A DNA stretch of 64,000 nucleotides from Spiroplasma ixodetis Y32 (GTDB taxonomy: Bacteria > Bacillota_I > Bacilli_A > Mycoplasmatales > VBWQ01), in assembly GCF_030316605.1 (NCBI RefSeq), contig NZ_CP127039.1, positions 1,922,001 to 1,986,000 of the forward strand, in the 5' to 3' direction. Of this stretch, positions 19,649 to 33,941 are shown piece by piece. The notes beneath the pieces were generated by a model. That model saw nothing but the letters and a program-made list of their open reading frames with translations, had not been told where the DNA came from and searched no databases. Position 1 is the stretch's first letter, and each line of letters begins with the position of its first letter. Both the position numbers and the translations under genes were made by a program.

Positions 19649-20948
19649 ATTGAGGTAATTTTATATCTTCATAAATGGGAAATTTATTTAAAAGCATATC
19701 AACTTTTTTTCTTAATTCATTTAAACCATCATCATTAATACCCTTGGGTAATTTTCAAGCACTAATAATAATCTTTCCTAATTCAATAAACTGCTCTTCT
19801 TTAAAACCTCTCGTTGTCATTGCTGGACTACCAAAACGAACACCACTAGTAATAACAGCTGGTAAAGGATCAAAGGGAACACCATTCTTATTAGCAACAA
19901 TATTAATTTTTTCTAAAATATCAACAGCTTCTTTACCATTTAAACTGTTAATATTAGTAACATTAACAGTTAATAAATGATTATCAGTTCCACCCGCCAC
20001 TACATGAAATTTTGCATCAAGAAAAGTTTTTGCTAATGCTTGAGCATTTTTAATTACTTGCATTTGATAAGTTTTAAATTCTGGCGTTAATGCTTCATAA
20101 AAAGCTTGTGCTTTTGCTGCAATAATATGTTCCAATGGCCCACCTTGATTACCAGGAAATACCGCACTATCAATTTTCTTTTTTAATTCTTCAGTGCAAA
20201 GAATAGCACCACCACGTGGTCCTCTTAATGTTTTATGAGTTGTTGTTGTTGTAATATCAGCATAACAAATAGGATTTTGATGTAATCCAGCAGCAATTAA
20301 TCCAGCAATATGCGCCATATCAACCATTAAATATGCTCCAACAGTATCGGCAATTTTACGAAACTTTGATCAATCAATAAGTCTTGAATAAGCACTAGCT
20401 CCTGCTACAATAATTTTTGGTTTACATTCTTTAGCAATTTTTAAAATTTCATCATAATCTAAATATTCATCCTTTTTACTTACACCATAATTAACACCGT
20501 GATAAATTTTACCAGAAAAATTAATTTTATAACCATGAGTTAAATGACCACCGGCATCAAGTTCCATACCAAGAATAGTATCACCTGGACGTAATATAGC
20601 AGCATATGCTTCAGCATTAGCTTGACTACCAGAATGAGGTTGTACATTGGCATGAAAATTACCTTTTTTACATTGACCTGGTTTATGATTACAATTAAAT
20701 AATTGTTTAAAACGCTCTATTGCCAAATTTTCAATTTTATCAACATTTTCGCAACCATTATAATATCTTCTGCCCGGATAACCTTCTGCATACTTATTAG
20801 TTAATATTGTTCCAGCAAGTGTAAGTACAGCTGGTGATACATAGTTTTCTGAAGCTATTAATTCAATATGATTTTGTTGACGTTGTCATTCATCTTTCAC
20901 AATTTTTTTTAATTCTGGGTCAAGACCCTTATTAAAAGATTTATCCAT
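19647..20948 (-). CDS. glyA: Serine hydroxymethyltransferase
   Basis: The 433-aa product converts serine and tetrahydrofolate to glycine and methylene-THF in the cytosol. Recognisable features are [60 protein letters not shown] and the pyridoxal-phosphate lysine in [15 protein letters not shown]. Length is normal. The ATG at 20948 is preceded by GAGAGGATG. It lies 37 bp downstream of rpiB and probably shares its transcript. It converges on ftsK. Confidence 0.96.
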
Positions 20949-20985
20949 TTTTAAACATCCTCTCTTTAATAATTTAATAGTAAAA

Positions 20986-21429
20986 TTATTTTAGTTTTGC
21001 AACTCTTAATTGATGTCTTTTTTCATCACTTGTTTTAGTATTTAAAAATAATTTCACAAGTTCTACTGCTTTATAATCAGAAATAATTCTAGCACCTAGT
21101 GCTAAAACATTAGCGTCATTATGAAGCCTTGCCAATCTTACTGTTTCTTCTTCATAACAAAGAGCACAACGAACACCATTAATACGATTGGTAGCAATGC
21201 TAATACCAATACCAGTACCACAAATTACAATACCAAAATCTGCTTTTTTACTAACAATAGCATTAGCAACATTAAAACCAAAATTAGGATAATCAACAGG
21301 CTCAATGCTATTTGTTCCTAAATCTAAAATTTGATAGCCTTCTCTATGTAAAAATTTAATAATTGGTTGTTTAAATTCATAAGCGGTATGATCATTACCA
21401 ATAGCAATTACTAAACCATTAGTTTTCAA
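20986..21429 (-). CDS. rpiB: Ribose-5-phosphate isomerase B
   Basis: The 147-aa product interconverts ribose 5-phosphate and ribulose 5-phosphate in the non-oxidative pentose phosphate pathway. It shows AIGNDHTAYEFK, LGTNSIEPVDYP, the catalytic Cys/Gly loop GIVICGTGIGISI and the HNDANVLALGAR motif. TTG at 21429 is chosen as start because AAGGA lies at good spacing; a GTG at 21438 is too close to that site. It is first in a transcript with glyA. An IS1595-like copy now lies 108 bp upstream and may affect its promoter. Confidence 0.93.
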   Translation of the reverse strand: MKTNGLVIAIGNDHTAYEFKQPIIKFLHREGYQILDLGTNSIEPVDYPNFGFNVANAIVSKKADFGIVICGTGIGISIATNRINGVRCALCYEEETVRLARLHNDANVLALGARIISDYKAVELVKLFLNTKTSDEKRHQLRVAKLK

Positions 21430-21536
21430 CTTTATCACTTCCTTAGTTAAATATTAGTTTTATTATACCTATTAATTTTAAAATTAATATATTTTCTTTT
21501 TAAAATAATTTTTATTACAAAAAGAAAAATATTTTT

Positions 21537-22476
21537 CGGACTTCTCCCCACATGTACTTGTGGAGGAAACAATGAAATTGAATGAGTTCAACAATGCTTT
21601 TCAAACAGAACAGGATTGTTTAAAATATATAGCAAGTTTGAAGAAAAACAAATGTATCATGTGTTCTTGAACAAGTTTGAATACTTCTAATTTAAGAAGA
21701 ATAAGATGTTTGAAATGTCATCAAACATTTAGTATTCTTCATGGCACCATTTTTTACAAGTCACAAACACCTTTGAGATTTTGATTTTATCTCATCTTTA
21801 GATGAATAAACACCAAACATGGAATTACATCAACTGATGTTGCAAAAGAATTGGGTGTGACTTTGAAAACTGCTTAAAGAATGGGTCATGAAATCAGAAA
21901 TCGTATTGCCAAACAAGAACATCAATTTATTGTTGAGGGCATAGTGCAAATGGATGAAATGTATCTTTCACATATGGGTTTTAAAAAACAAGGAAGATCT
22001 TTGATAAATAAAACATTAATTGTTGGGATTTATGAAAAAAAACCAATAATTTAATTGTGAAAGTAATCAAAAACGCAAAAAGTAAAAATCTTTTGCAGTT
22101 TGCAAGAAACCATATTTCTTCAAAGTGTGATGTACATACTGATTCTTGAAAAGGATATCGTGATTTCAAATCACTTTTCCCTAATCACAAAACAGTTAAC
22201 CATCAAGATGGTTATGTTTCAAAAATTGGCGTAAATACCAATCAAATTGAATCAGTATGAAAACATATACGAAGAACATTTAAAACACATATCAAAGTTG
22301 CAAAACATCATGTTCATTTATATGCCAAAGAAGCTGCATATAAATTCAACAAGATACCTACTTTTGAAACTGTAATGCTATGTTTCATTTAAAAATGTGG
22401 GGAGAAGTCCGTAGATAGGCTTTTCTCAACATTTATGTGATAAAATTTAAAAATAGTACATAAAGGGAGAAAAGCC
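21537..22476 (+). mobile_element. IS1595-like element upstream of rpiB
   Basis: The 940-bp copy is in plus orientation, with target duplication ATATTTTT at 21529-21536 and 22477-22484. It separates rpiB from the PPC-domain pseudogene. Confidence 0.9.
21572..22392 (+). pseudogene. IS1595-like transposase, nonsense and frameshift
   Basis: The Trp codon before RMGHEIRNR is TAA instead of TGA, and one C is missing in the run encoding YEKTTNN (near 22035). The DDE residues are still encoded. The product is not functional. Confidence 0.85.
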
Positions 22477-22566
22477 ATATTTTTTTTCTATAATAATCAA
22501 ATTTAATCATTATTGCTATTAATAAATATGTTAAAATACTGCTAAAAGAAAGGTGAGATTCTTATT

Positions 22567-22999
22567 ATGAAAATTAAAAAAATGATCGGAAATAAGTATG
22601 CATTAATTATTGAAAAAGATGAAATGATTATTAAAACTTTAGAAAAATTTGCTATTAAAGAAAACATAGGAATGGCACAATTCCAAATGATTGGTGCTAT
22701 TACTAATGTCACTTTATGCTATATTCCTAAAAAAGTACTGATTATGTAAAAAAAACTTTTCTTGAACAATATGAATTGTTATCAACAATTGGAACAATCA
22801 TTTGAGATGAAAAAGATAAAAATAAACCAATTATTCATTGTCATACTACTTTTGATGATGATAATTTTAACGTAATTGGTGGTCGTTAGACGCGAAAGTT
22901 GCTATTAAAGCCAAAGTAATAATTGATATTTTAAGTAATGAAAAAATATCACAAGTTATTGATAATAAAAGTAATTTTTATATTTGAAATTTGTCTTAA
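22567..22999 (+). pseudogene. PPC (PD1-like) DNA-binding domain protein, decayed
   Basis: AAAGGTGAG precedes ATG 22567. The first 56 residues match the PPC fold start (YALIIEKDEMIIKTLEKFA, then IGMAQFQMIGAI). After a frameshift near 22730 a second frame gives PIIHCHTTFDDDNFNVIGG, the metal-binding His region. After another break near 22888 a third gives AIKAKVIIDIL. At least two indels destroy the gene. Intact family members are about 140 aa and often bind AT-rich DNA or small ligands. Confidence 0.75.
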
Positions 23000-23017
23000 T
23001 TTAAGGAAAATTATTTA

Positions 23018-23051
23018 AAAATGGTCATATTATTATTAATATGACCATTTT
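23018..23051. terminator. Strong bidirectional terminator
   Basis: AAAATGGTCATATTA pairs with TAATATGACCATTTT (23018-23032 with 23037-23051), with a 4-nt loop and T runs in both directions. It separates the PPC remnant from fba, whose stop lies two bases beyond. Confidence 0.88.
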
Positions 23052-23052
23052 T

Positions 23053-23922
23053 TTAAGATTTTCCTAATGAACCAAATTCTGTTAATAATTCTTTAGCTTT
23101 AAATTTAATTGCTTCCATTCCTGGCTTAAAAATTTTTCTAGGATCAAACCCTTTATCTTCATTAAGCTTTCCTTCCGTAACATATTTTTCAATAGCTGCG
23201 GCGAACACTTCTTGTAATTCAGTATTAACATTAATTTTACTAATTCCTAAATTAATAGCTTTTTTAACCTGATCTTTTGGAATTCCAGAACCACCATGTA
23301 ATACCATTGGCTTATTTGAAGCTACTGATAAATTTTTTAACACATCAAAATTTAAACCATCTCAATTTTTAGGATACTTTCCATGAATATTATTTATTCC
23401 GGCTGCTAAAAAGTCAATTCCTAAAGCTGCTAATGATTTACAATCTTCCTCACTAGCAATCTCACCACTACCAATAACTCCATCTTCTTCACCACCAATA
23501 GTACCTGCTTCTGCTTCAACAGATGCATTTTTTTTCTTAGCATAAGCAACTACTTCTTTGGTACCTTTTATATTTTCATTAAAATCTAAATGAGAACCAT
23601 CAAACATAACAGAACTAAAACCAGCATCTAATGCTTTCTTACAAGAATCTAGTGATTGACCATGATCTAAATGTAATGCCACTGGAATAGTAATATTTAA
23701 ATCATTCAATAACGCTAAAGTCATACTAGCAACTGTGTTAAATCCACCCATGTATTTAATAGCACCTTCTGAAACACCTAAAATAACAGATGATTTAGTT
23801 TCTTCTGCAACTTCAAGAATAGATCTTATTCATTCTAAATTATTAATATTAAAGTGAGCAACGGCATATTTACCTGCTTTTGCTTTATCAATCATATTTT
23901 TTGCACTAACAAATTTATTCAT
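23053..23922 (-). CDS. fba: Fructose-bisphosphate aldolase, class II
   Basis: The 289-aa zinc-dependent glycolytic enzyme splits fructose 1,6-bisphosphate into dihydroxyacetone phosphate and glyceraldehyde 3-phosphate. Motifs are the catalytic LHLDHGQSLDSC, SVMFDGSHLDF, VEAEAGTIGGEEDGV, the zinc His in NNIHGKYP and VLHGGSGIP. Length is normal. AAGGAAAAG precedes ATG 23922. It is apparently monocistronic, ending in the strong terminator. Confidence 0.97.
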
Positions 23923-24059
23923 TTCTTTTCCTTCTTTCTTAAAATATTATAACCTTACATTATATATTTTCATAAAAAGTCTAGTTGCATATATATTTTG
24001 AGAATATACAATTCATAAAAATTATAACAATTTTAAAATTAAATTTTCTTACTTTATCA

Positions 24060-25664
24060 TTATTTTTTAATAATACTTTTAATTAATCCTAAAAATAAAG
24101 GATTTGGTTTATTAATTCTTGATGTGAACTCAGGATGAAACTGACTTGCAATAAAGAATGGATGTACTTCTTTTGGCAACTCAATCAGTTCTACCAAATC
24201 TTCTTTATTATATATACCACTAAAAATTAATCCATTTTTTGCAAGTAATGTTTTATAACTATTATTAAATTCATAACGATGACGATGACGTTCAATAATA
24301 ATAGTTTGTTTATAAAGAGACTTTGCTAATGAATCTTTAATTAAAGTGGTTGGATAATTACCCAATCTTAAAGTTCCCCCAATTTGATCATTTTTATTTT
24401 TGCCACGTAATAAATCAAAAATAGGATTTTTAGTTTTTTCATTAAATTCAGTAGAATTGGCATCTTGCAAATTACATACATTACGAGCATATTCAATACA
24501 AGCTAACTGCATACCTAAACATAATCCTAAGAAAGGAACTTTATTAACTCGAGTATAATTAATTGCATTGATTTTGCCTTCAACACCACGATTACCAAAG
24601 CCACCAGGAACAATTATTGCTTGGAAAAGAGAAAGAATAGAATTAATGTTTTTACTATCTAAACTTTCAGCGTTAATAATTTTATAATTAACTTTAGTAT
24701 TAAGACTATAACCTGCAATTTTCAATGATTCAATTACTGATAAGTAAGCATCACTTAAATTCGAATATTTTGCCACAATACCAACAGTAACTTCTTGATT
24801 AATATCATCTAACTTTTTAACAATTGCATGTCATTCTGACATATTTGGTTTAGTTTTATTTAATTTTAATAATTCTGAAACTACTTCATCAATTTTTTGT
24901 TGTTCTAAAGATAATGGCACTTTATAAATATTATCACAATCAGGAATTGCTAAAACATGACTGCGTTTAATATTACAAAATAAAGATAATTTATCAAAAA
25001 TATGATTAGGTGGCATAGTTTCACTACGACAAACCAAAATATCAGGTTGAATACCTAATGATAATATTTCTTTTACTGAATGTTGACTGGGTTTCGTTTT
25101 AAATTCACCAACCGAATGTAAATAAGGAATTAATGTAGTATGAATAACAATAACATTTTCATGACCTTTTTCGTTTTTAACTTGTCTAATGGCTTCAATA
25201 AAAGCTAATGATTCAATATCACCAACTGTTCCACCAATTTCGATAATAATAACATCAGCCTTACTATTAATTGCGGAATTAAAAATATGTTTTTTAATTT
25301 CATCAGTAACATGAGGTACAACTTGTACAGTTTTCCCTTCATAAAAACCATCACGTTCCTTTTTTAAAACAGTTTGGTATACTTTTCCAGCAGTAATATT
25401 GGAGTCTTTAGTAAGATTTTCATCAATAAAACGTTCATAATGACCTAAATCTAAATCAGTTTCAGCACCATCACTAGTTACATATACTTCACCGTGTTGA
25501 TAAGGACTCATAGTACCTGGGTCAACATTAATATAAGGGTCAAATTTTTGCATAAAAATCTTAATATTTTTTTGCTTTAATATACGCCCAAGCGATGCTG
25601 CTGTAATCCCTTTACCTAAAGATGATACAACACCACCAGTAATAAATATATACTTTGAATTCAT
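24060..25664 (-). CDS. pyrG: CTP synthase
   Basis: The 534-aa product makes CTP from UTP, ATP and glutamine. The N-terminal synthase domain starts with [20 protein letters not shown] and has [19 protein letters not shown]. The C-terminal glutaminase has the nucleophile loop [17 protein letters not shown] and the catalytic His/Glu pair in [13 protein letters not shown] Trp at 24828 joins the domains. AGGAG precedes ATG 25664. It lies 66 bp after rpoE, the pairing known from Firmicutes. Confidence 0.97.
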
Positions 25665-25730
25665 TAGTTTTCTCCTAAATATTAATTAATAATATCATTA
25701 TTATTCATCATCATAACTATCTTCTAATGG

Positions 25731-26108
25731 TTAAATACTAATGGTATCTAAATCATCATCTTCATCTTCTACGTCTTCACTTAAATCTATAGTTTCATCA
25801 TTATCTGTAACTGTTTCAGTACTATCAATTTCTTCTTTTGTATTACTTGGAATTTCTACTCTTGTCATATGTTCTTTAATTTCTTCTAATGAAACTTCAT
25901 TACGTGGATATCAAAGTTTATCATTTTTTAAGAAAAAATTGGTATTTAAAATAATTCCAGTATAAAGTTCACCAGCAATTTTTTCTTCATTTTCTTTAGA
26001 AATATTACATTGTTTTTTAACATGTGTTCAAATTTCATTAAAACTACTTTTTTTCTTTTTGCATAAAAAACTATATGCTACCTCTACTAATGTTTGTTTG
26101 TTTTGCAT
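25731..26108 (-). CDS. rpoE: RNA polymerase delta subunit
   Basis: The 125-aa product has the winged HARE-HTH domain at residues 1-85 (EVAYSFLCKKKKSSFNEIWTHV) and then a highly acidic tail of Asp/Glu repeats, the hallmark of delta. Delta helps RNA polymerase recycle and sharpens promoter selectivity in Gram-positive relatives. It sits between argS and pyrG. Confidence 0.9.
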
Positions 26109-26159
26109 TTCTTAATCACCTTCTAAATTGTATATTATAAATAATAAAAAATATATTTT

Positions 26160-27800
26160 TTACATCTTTTTAGGCGCATCCACACCAATTAAATTTAAAG
26201 CATTGGCCATTATTTGTTTTATTGCTAAAACTAATGTTAATCGTTGAGTTGTTAATTGTTGATCTTCACTAATAATTTTATGGTTATTATAATAAGAATG
26301 AAATAATTTAGCTAATTTTTGAATATAATTTGTAAGCAAATGTGGCTGATGCTGTTTTTCAATTTTTTGCAAAATAATTATATATTCATCTAATGTAATC
26401 AATAATTCTTTTTCCTTTTGTTCTGTTAATAAATTAATACTATTTGCAATTTCAAATTTTGGATAATTCTCTATAATTTGATTTATGCGCGCATGAACAT
26501 ATTGAGCATAATAAACAGGATTTTCGTTAGATTGTTGTTTAGCAAGTGCTAAATCAATATCAAGATGTGATTCAACTGATCTTGATACTAAAAAATAACG
26601 TAAAGCATCCTTTCCAATTAAATCTATCATATGTCTTAAAGTTATTGATGTTCCTGCTCTTTTTGACATTTTTTGTTCTTTACCATTATCAATAACCTTT
26701 ACCATTTGCATACATAAAATATCAAGTTTAGTGGCATCATTATTAAGCATATATAATCCTGCTTTAATTCGTGGAATATAGCCATAATGATCTGCTCCTC
26801 AAATATTAATTAACACATCACTACGTTGAAATTTAATATGATGATAAGCTAAGTCAGGAAGCATATATGTATAAGTTTTGTCTTTCTTAACAATTACACG
26901 ATCTTTATCATCTTCAAATAAAGTAGTTTTTAAAAAAATAGCACCATCAAGTTGATAAGTATTGCCTTGCATTTCAAATTGTTTGATTAAATTAGAAATA
27001 ATATTTTCTTTATATAAAAATGATTCAGAAAATCAAATATTAATTTTAACTTTAAATTTTTTTAAATCTTTTTTAATTTCTGAAAGCATATAATTAATAC
27101 CAAATTCTTTAAAAATTAAAGAAGAAGTTTCATCAAAAGGTTTATTTGCAAATTTATTACCATTTAATTTCAAAAATGATTGTGCAGCAGTTAAAATTTC
27201 AAAACCACGATAACTTTCTTTTGGTAATTCAACAGCACTGCCACAAAGATTTTGATAATTTATGAAAATTGAATTGGCCAAAATATTAATTTGATTACCA
27301 GCATCATTAATATAGTATTCTCTAACTATATTATATCCTCTATGTTCTAATATATTAGCTAAACTATCACCAATAGCCGCATTTCTTGCATGTCCTAAAT
27401 GTAAAAGTCCGGTTGGATTAGCACTAATAAATTCAATATTATAAGTAATATTTTTTTTATTAGATTGACCATATAATGATTTCTCATTAATAACTTTCAT
27501 TAATAACAAACTAAATACTTCAACATTAATATTAATATTAATAAAACCAGGAGTAATATAATCAATTTTTTTAATTAATGGGTGTTTCTGATGAATATTT
27601 TTAACTATAATTTCAGCAATGTCTAATGGTTTTTGTTTATATTTTTTTGCTAATATCATTGCTATTGATGTAGAATAATCACCTAAGTCATTATTTTTAT
27701 TAATTTCAATAACAACCTGATTCAATTCAATTTCATAATTTGCAAATGCTATTGCATCAAGAATAATAGTAGTGAGTTCATTAATAACATAACTGTCCAC
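26160..27800 (-). CDS. argS: Arginyl-tRNA synthetase
   Basis: The 546-aa class I synthetase has FISANPTGLLHLGHARNAAIGD (HIGH signature), the lysine loop KMSKRAGTSITL and a C-terminal anticodon-binding helical domain. GTG 27800 is chosen because AAAGGGG lies 9 bp upstream. Several TGA Trp codons occur between 26751 and 27032. Normal length. Confidence 0.95.
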
Positions 27801-27884
27801 AGTTCAGACCCCTTTCAATATCTAAAAATATTGTACTCATAAATTTAATTTATATCATATAAAAAAATAAAAATAAATACTTTT

Positions 27885-28976
27885 TTATAAAAGTTGTTCA
27901 ATTGTATCATTAACATACTGTATAAATCCAATTCTGATTAAAAATTCCAAAATAGCAACATCATTGTAATTTAAATCAATTAATTCTTGATAGTTACCAA
28001 AAATTTGATTATCAAGCACATTTCTTAATTTATCATTAATTTTTTTTGGATCATCTTCGATCTTAATTCCTGAAACTTTAACTAATTCTAAATCAATTTT
28101 TTTTTGCATTTTAACTTTAGTATTATCATCTTTATATAATTCTATTAATTTTAAATATAATTCTTGTAATAAACTTAAAGCCTTGACAAAATTACTTAGT
28201 AATTCTTGTTCATTAATTATATACGAATTTAAATTATGAAAATAATTATGATTTATCTCAGCTTCATATCTTGCTGCTTGACCGCCAGGATTAATTTGTT
28301 CAAAATAACGCAAACGTTCTCTTAAGTTTAATAATATTTTACTCATTTCCTCACTTTCAACTCTTGTAGTACTAATTAATTTAATCAATCGTATTAAATT
28401 ATGAAAATTAAATTTTTTCTTACTAGCTGAAGGTTCAACTTGAATATATTTTCTTAAACAATGCTTTAGTTTTAATTCTAACGATTGATATACTGAAAAA
28501 AGAGTAATATGAAAATTATCATATCCAATCCCTTTTTTAATATTTAAAATAGCGTTAACTGCATACATATTAGCGCGATCATTATCATTACCCAAAACAT
28601 TAGTTAAATGCAAAGTTCTTGGAAACTTATTAATCATTGTAAGTAATGTTTCTTTAAATTTAATTTTTAACGTATTATCTTTAAATTTAATTTGATTTAT
28701 TTTAACTGATTTTAAATCATTATATTCATTACCTATTATAAGGTAGGCAAAAATAGAAAAATAAACAATTACTTTTTCTTTAAAATTTATTCAAGTAAAA
28801 TTTAAAGTTTTAATAGCATTTTCAACCTTTTCTTTATTAATTAATACACCCAATATCACTATTACTTCTTGCGTTGCTAAATGATACTCATGTGAATTTA
28901 AGTAAAAATCTCCTGGAGTTAAATCTAAAATATTTGGATACTCAAAAACTTTATTAATTGATTTTAAAATTTTCAT
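27885..28976 (-). CDS. Unknown cytosolic protein, 363 aa
   Basis: The frame is continuous through a TGA near 28790. The protein is helical and charged, with no signal peptide. Residues about 110-300 contain a long helical block (NFHITLFSVYQSLELKLKH, then LLNLRERLRYFEQINPGGQ). It follows the HD phosphohydrolase by 31 bp and precedes argS, so it may share their transcript. I do not recognise a family. Confidence 0.7.
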
Positions 28977-29007
28977 AATTACCTCATTTTATAATACTTT
29001 TAAATTT

Positions 29008-30201
29008 CTATTTCTTTTTTAAAAAATAAATTGTATTTGGTGCTTTAATTGGATCTTGCAAAATTTGTGAGATTTTTTCTAAAGTAATATACTCTTCGTT
29101 TTTTGTTTTAATAATAATTGGATCTTTTTTAAAATAATAAAGTACATTTTTTAAATCTTGTTTAACCCCAATAACATTAGTGTTATTTTGACTTGTTAAT
29201 AACAACAATTCATTTTCTCAGTTAAAACAAAATAAAATTACTTTTGATATTTTTACTAACTCATTATCTTTTTCAAAATTAATAATATCTTGCATTAACT
29301 TAATTAAAGTAGCATCTGTTCAATTTAAATATGTTTGTATTCCAACGCTTTTCCCCTCAAAAATAGGAATAAAATCATGAATATTGACTTTAAATGAATA
29401 AGTTTTATCAAAATATAATTCAGTTATTCTTGAAAATAATTTTTGTAAATTAAGATCAAAAAGGATTCCACTTTTATGATAATAAACTTGAGAATACATA
29501 TGGAACCTTGTGATTAAATAATTTTCAATAGCAGAAATTGCCTTGTATGAAAAAACTAAATCCTCTTTAATATCAATTATCATATTCGTAATAATTCAAT
29601 CAATATCAATACTTCCATAACCAACTCCTGTAAAATATCCATCACGCATTAAATAATCAATACGATCACAATCTAATTGTGATGATACCAATTGAATTTG
29701 ATATTTAGGATAATTTTTATAATCCTTCTTAAGGATACCAATAATAGCATTAATATTAATATTAAATTGTTTTAAAATCATGTTAATTTCAGTACTATTA
29801 TCATTAATAATAGCACAAGTATAATCTTCATGAGTAAAATTTTCTTTTTTATTAACATTAAGGTTTATGATTTTTTCAAAAGTATGTGAAAAAGGACCGT
29901 GTCCTAAATCATGTAATAAACCAGCAATTTTAATGTTTGTTTTTTCCTCTTTAGTTAATAAAGAAGAGCCTTCAACTTCACTAAGAACACGATTTAATAT
30001 ATGGTAAACACCGATACTATGAACATATCTAGTATGAGTTGCATTAGGAAAAGCAATCTGCACACCACCAAGTTGATTAATTCATCTTAATCTTTGAAAT
30101 TCTTTACAAGATATTAACGCCTGAATAACGGGTTCGCTGATATTAATATTTTTGTGTATAGCGTCACGAATAAAAGTTACTTTATAATTATTGCTTGACA
30201 T
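29008..30201 (-). CDS. HD-domain phosphohydrolase (dNTPase-like)
   Basis: The 397-aa product carries the HD metal site: RYVHSIGVYHI, then IKIAGLLHDLGHGPFSHTFE, then QLVSSQLDCDRIDYLMRD. This order matches Firmicute YwfO-type deoxynucleotide triphosphohydrolases and SAMHD1 relatives. It probably trims dNTP pools, though the substrate is inferred. The start is ATG 30201 with GAGAGGTT upstream. The C-terminal third is variable. Confidence 0.85.
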
Positions 30202-30390
30202 AAATTTTAACCTCTCATTAATATCTTATAAATTTTAGGTATTATTAATTTTTATTTTAATAGTAACATAATATAAAATTTTTCTTCTATTTTAGTAATT
30301 ATTTTGAGTAAAAAAAACAATTTTATAATTTTTATTTATAACAAAAGTAAATATTATATTTTCTATATAAGTAATAATAATTATTTTTCT
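30202..30390. other. AT-rich intergenic region between gltX and the HD gene
   Basis: No ORF and no clear hairpin were found. It probably holds the promoter of the HD-argS group, but no convincing -35/-10 pair could be fixed. Confidence 0.4.
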
Positions 30391-32662
<2,272 letters not shown>

Positions 32663-33337
32663 AAATCTGTCCCCCCCCTTATTTAATATTCAAAGTTTTT
32701 TTACTAAATCCCTTTTCTTGTTTTTTAATTTTTTTAATTCTTGTTTTCTAATTCGTCTTTGTTTTTTTTCCATACTTCTAGTAGTATAAATTTCATAATC
32801 TGAGTTCATAAATGTAAACTTTCTACGCATAATTCAAAAAAATAGTTGTGTAATCAAAATTAAAAAAAGACTAAAAATAATAAATATTCTTGCAATAATT
32901 GGATTAATTCAATGATAATTTTCATTATATAATATTCCAGATTGTGAAATATAAGTTAATTGTACTTCTGAACTTAACATTACACTAAGAATTAATAATC
33001 AAAAAGCAGTATAAAACATTCTACTGCTATATTTTGAAGAGACAATACTTACTCTAGGAGCAAATATTAATAAAATCATACTCACAGTAATTGCAATTAA
33101 GCAAACAATTGGTGCATAAAATAAATTCAAAATAGGATAATTAAAATCAGTAAGTTTTACATTATATAATTTATATTTTGATACATTAATAGCAGTAAAT
33201 AATGAAAAAATAAAAACTGATAAAAAAAGAACTATTGATATTGTCAAATAAACAAAATATGCATTTTTAGTCTTTTGTTCATATGGAATAAAACATGTTT
33301 CTTTGTTTTTAAGATTATCTAAATCTTTAATTTTCAT
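32663..33337 (-). CDS. Membrane protein reading in frame through a G8 tract into the next gene
   Basis: AGGTG precedes ATG 33337. Spans lie at about residues 28-50, 72-95, 105-125 and 140-160, followed by a Lys/Arg-rich tail (MEKKQRRIRKQELKKLKNKK). With TGA as Trp there is no stop before the next gene's ATG at 32662. The frame crosses eight G residues (32671-32678 on the complement). A change of one G would end it within a few codons. Topology resembles the neighbours on both sides, which suggests a small paralogous set. Confidence 0.65.
32671..32678 (-). repeat. G8 homopolymer at an ORF junction
   Basis: Eight consecutive C on the plus strand (G on the coding strand) lie 9 bp before the ATG of the downstream gene and in frame with the upstream gene. 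Tracts of this kind are classic slippage sites. Confidence 0.85.
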
Positions 33338-33351
33338 TATTTTCACCTACT

Positions 33352-33855
33352 TTATTTTTCATGAGGCAATTCTTCAACTACTAAAATTAAAATAATCGCT
33401 GCTATTACTTCACATATTCATACAATTAATAATATTAATGAAAAAAATAGTAATACTGGTATTGATCAAAAAACTAGACTACCGCTTAACATTAATGTTG
33501 ATAATATTAATGTTGAAATAGCAGTAATTCTAAATGAAGATTTCTTTTTAAGTTTCTTTGCTGGTATCATAAAACAAATAATACTGACTAAAATTGCAAT
33601 TCCAACATATGATAATGATAAAGCTAATTGCAGTTTACTAAATTCAAACCCCATTTTTTGCCCAACAAATGCATTAACTATTAATAGTATTAAAAAAGCA
33701 ATACTACCAATAATTTGCACAATTGGTGATCAAAAAAGTAAAGCTCTTGAAACTTTTATTTTATTAAGAACATCAAACTTTTTAGTTTCTTTATTTGGAA
33801 CATAATTGTTTTCTTGAATGTCAGAATCAGGATTTTGTAAATTACTTTTTAACAT
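33352..33855 (-). CDS. Four-span membrane protein, 167 aa
   Basis: GAAAGGAAA precedes ATG 33855. After a polar 35-residue start the protein has spans at about residues 38-65, 76-98, 108-128 and 130-160, and ends before AGGTG of the next gene. It is first of three clustered membrane genes that are probably cotranscribed. No family recognised. Confidence 0.7.
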
Positions 33856-33941
33856 AATATTTTTTTCCTTTCTTGCTAGTATATTTTCAAATTAATTATA
33901 ACAAAACTATAACCTTTTTTATAATTAATATTATCTTAAAA

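Noticed and set aside
19675..19980. Plus-strand ORF opposite glyA
   Set aside because: It lies fully antisense to conserved glyA codons and has no ribosome site.
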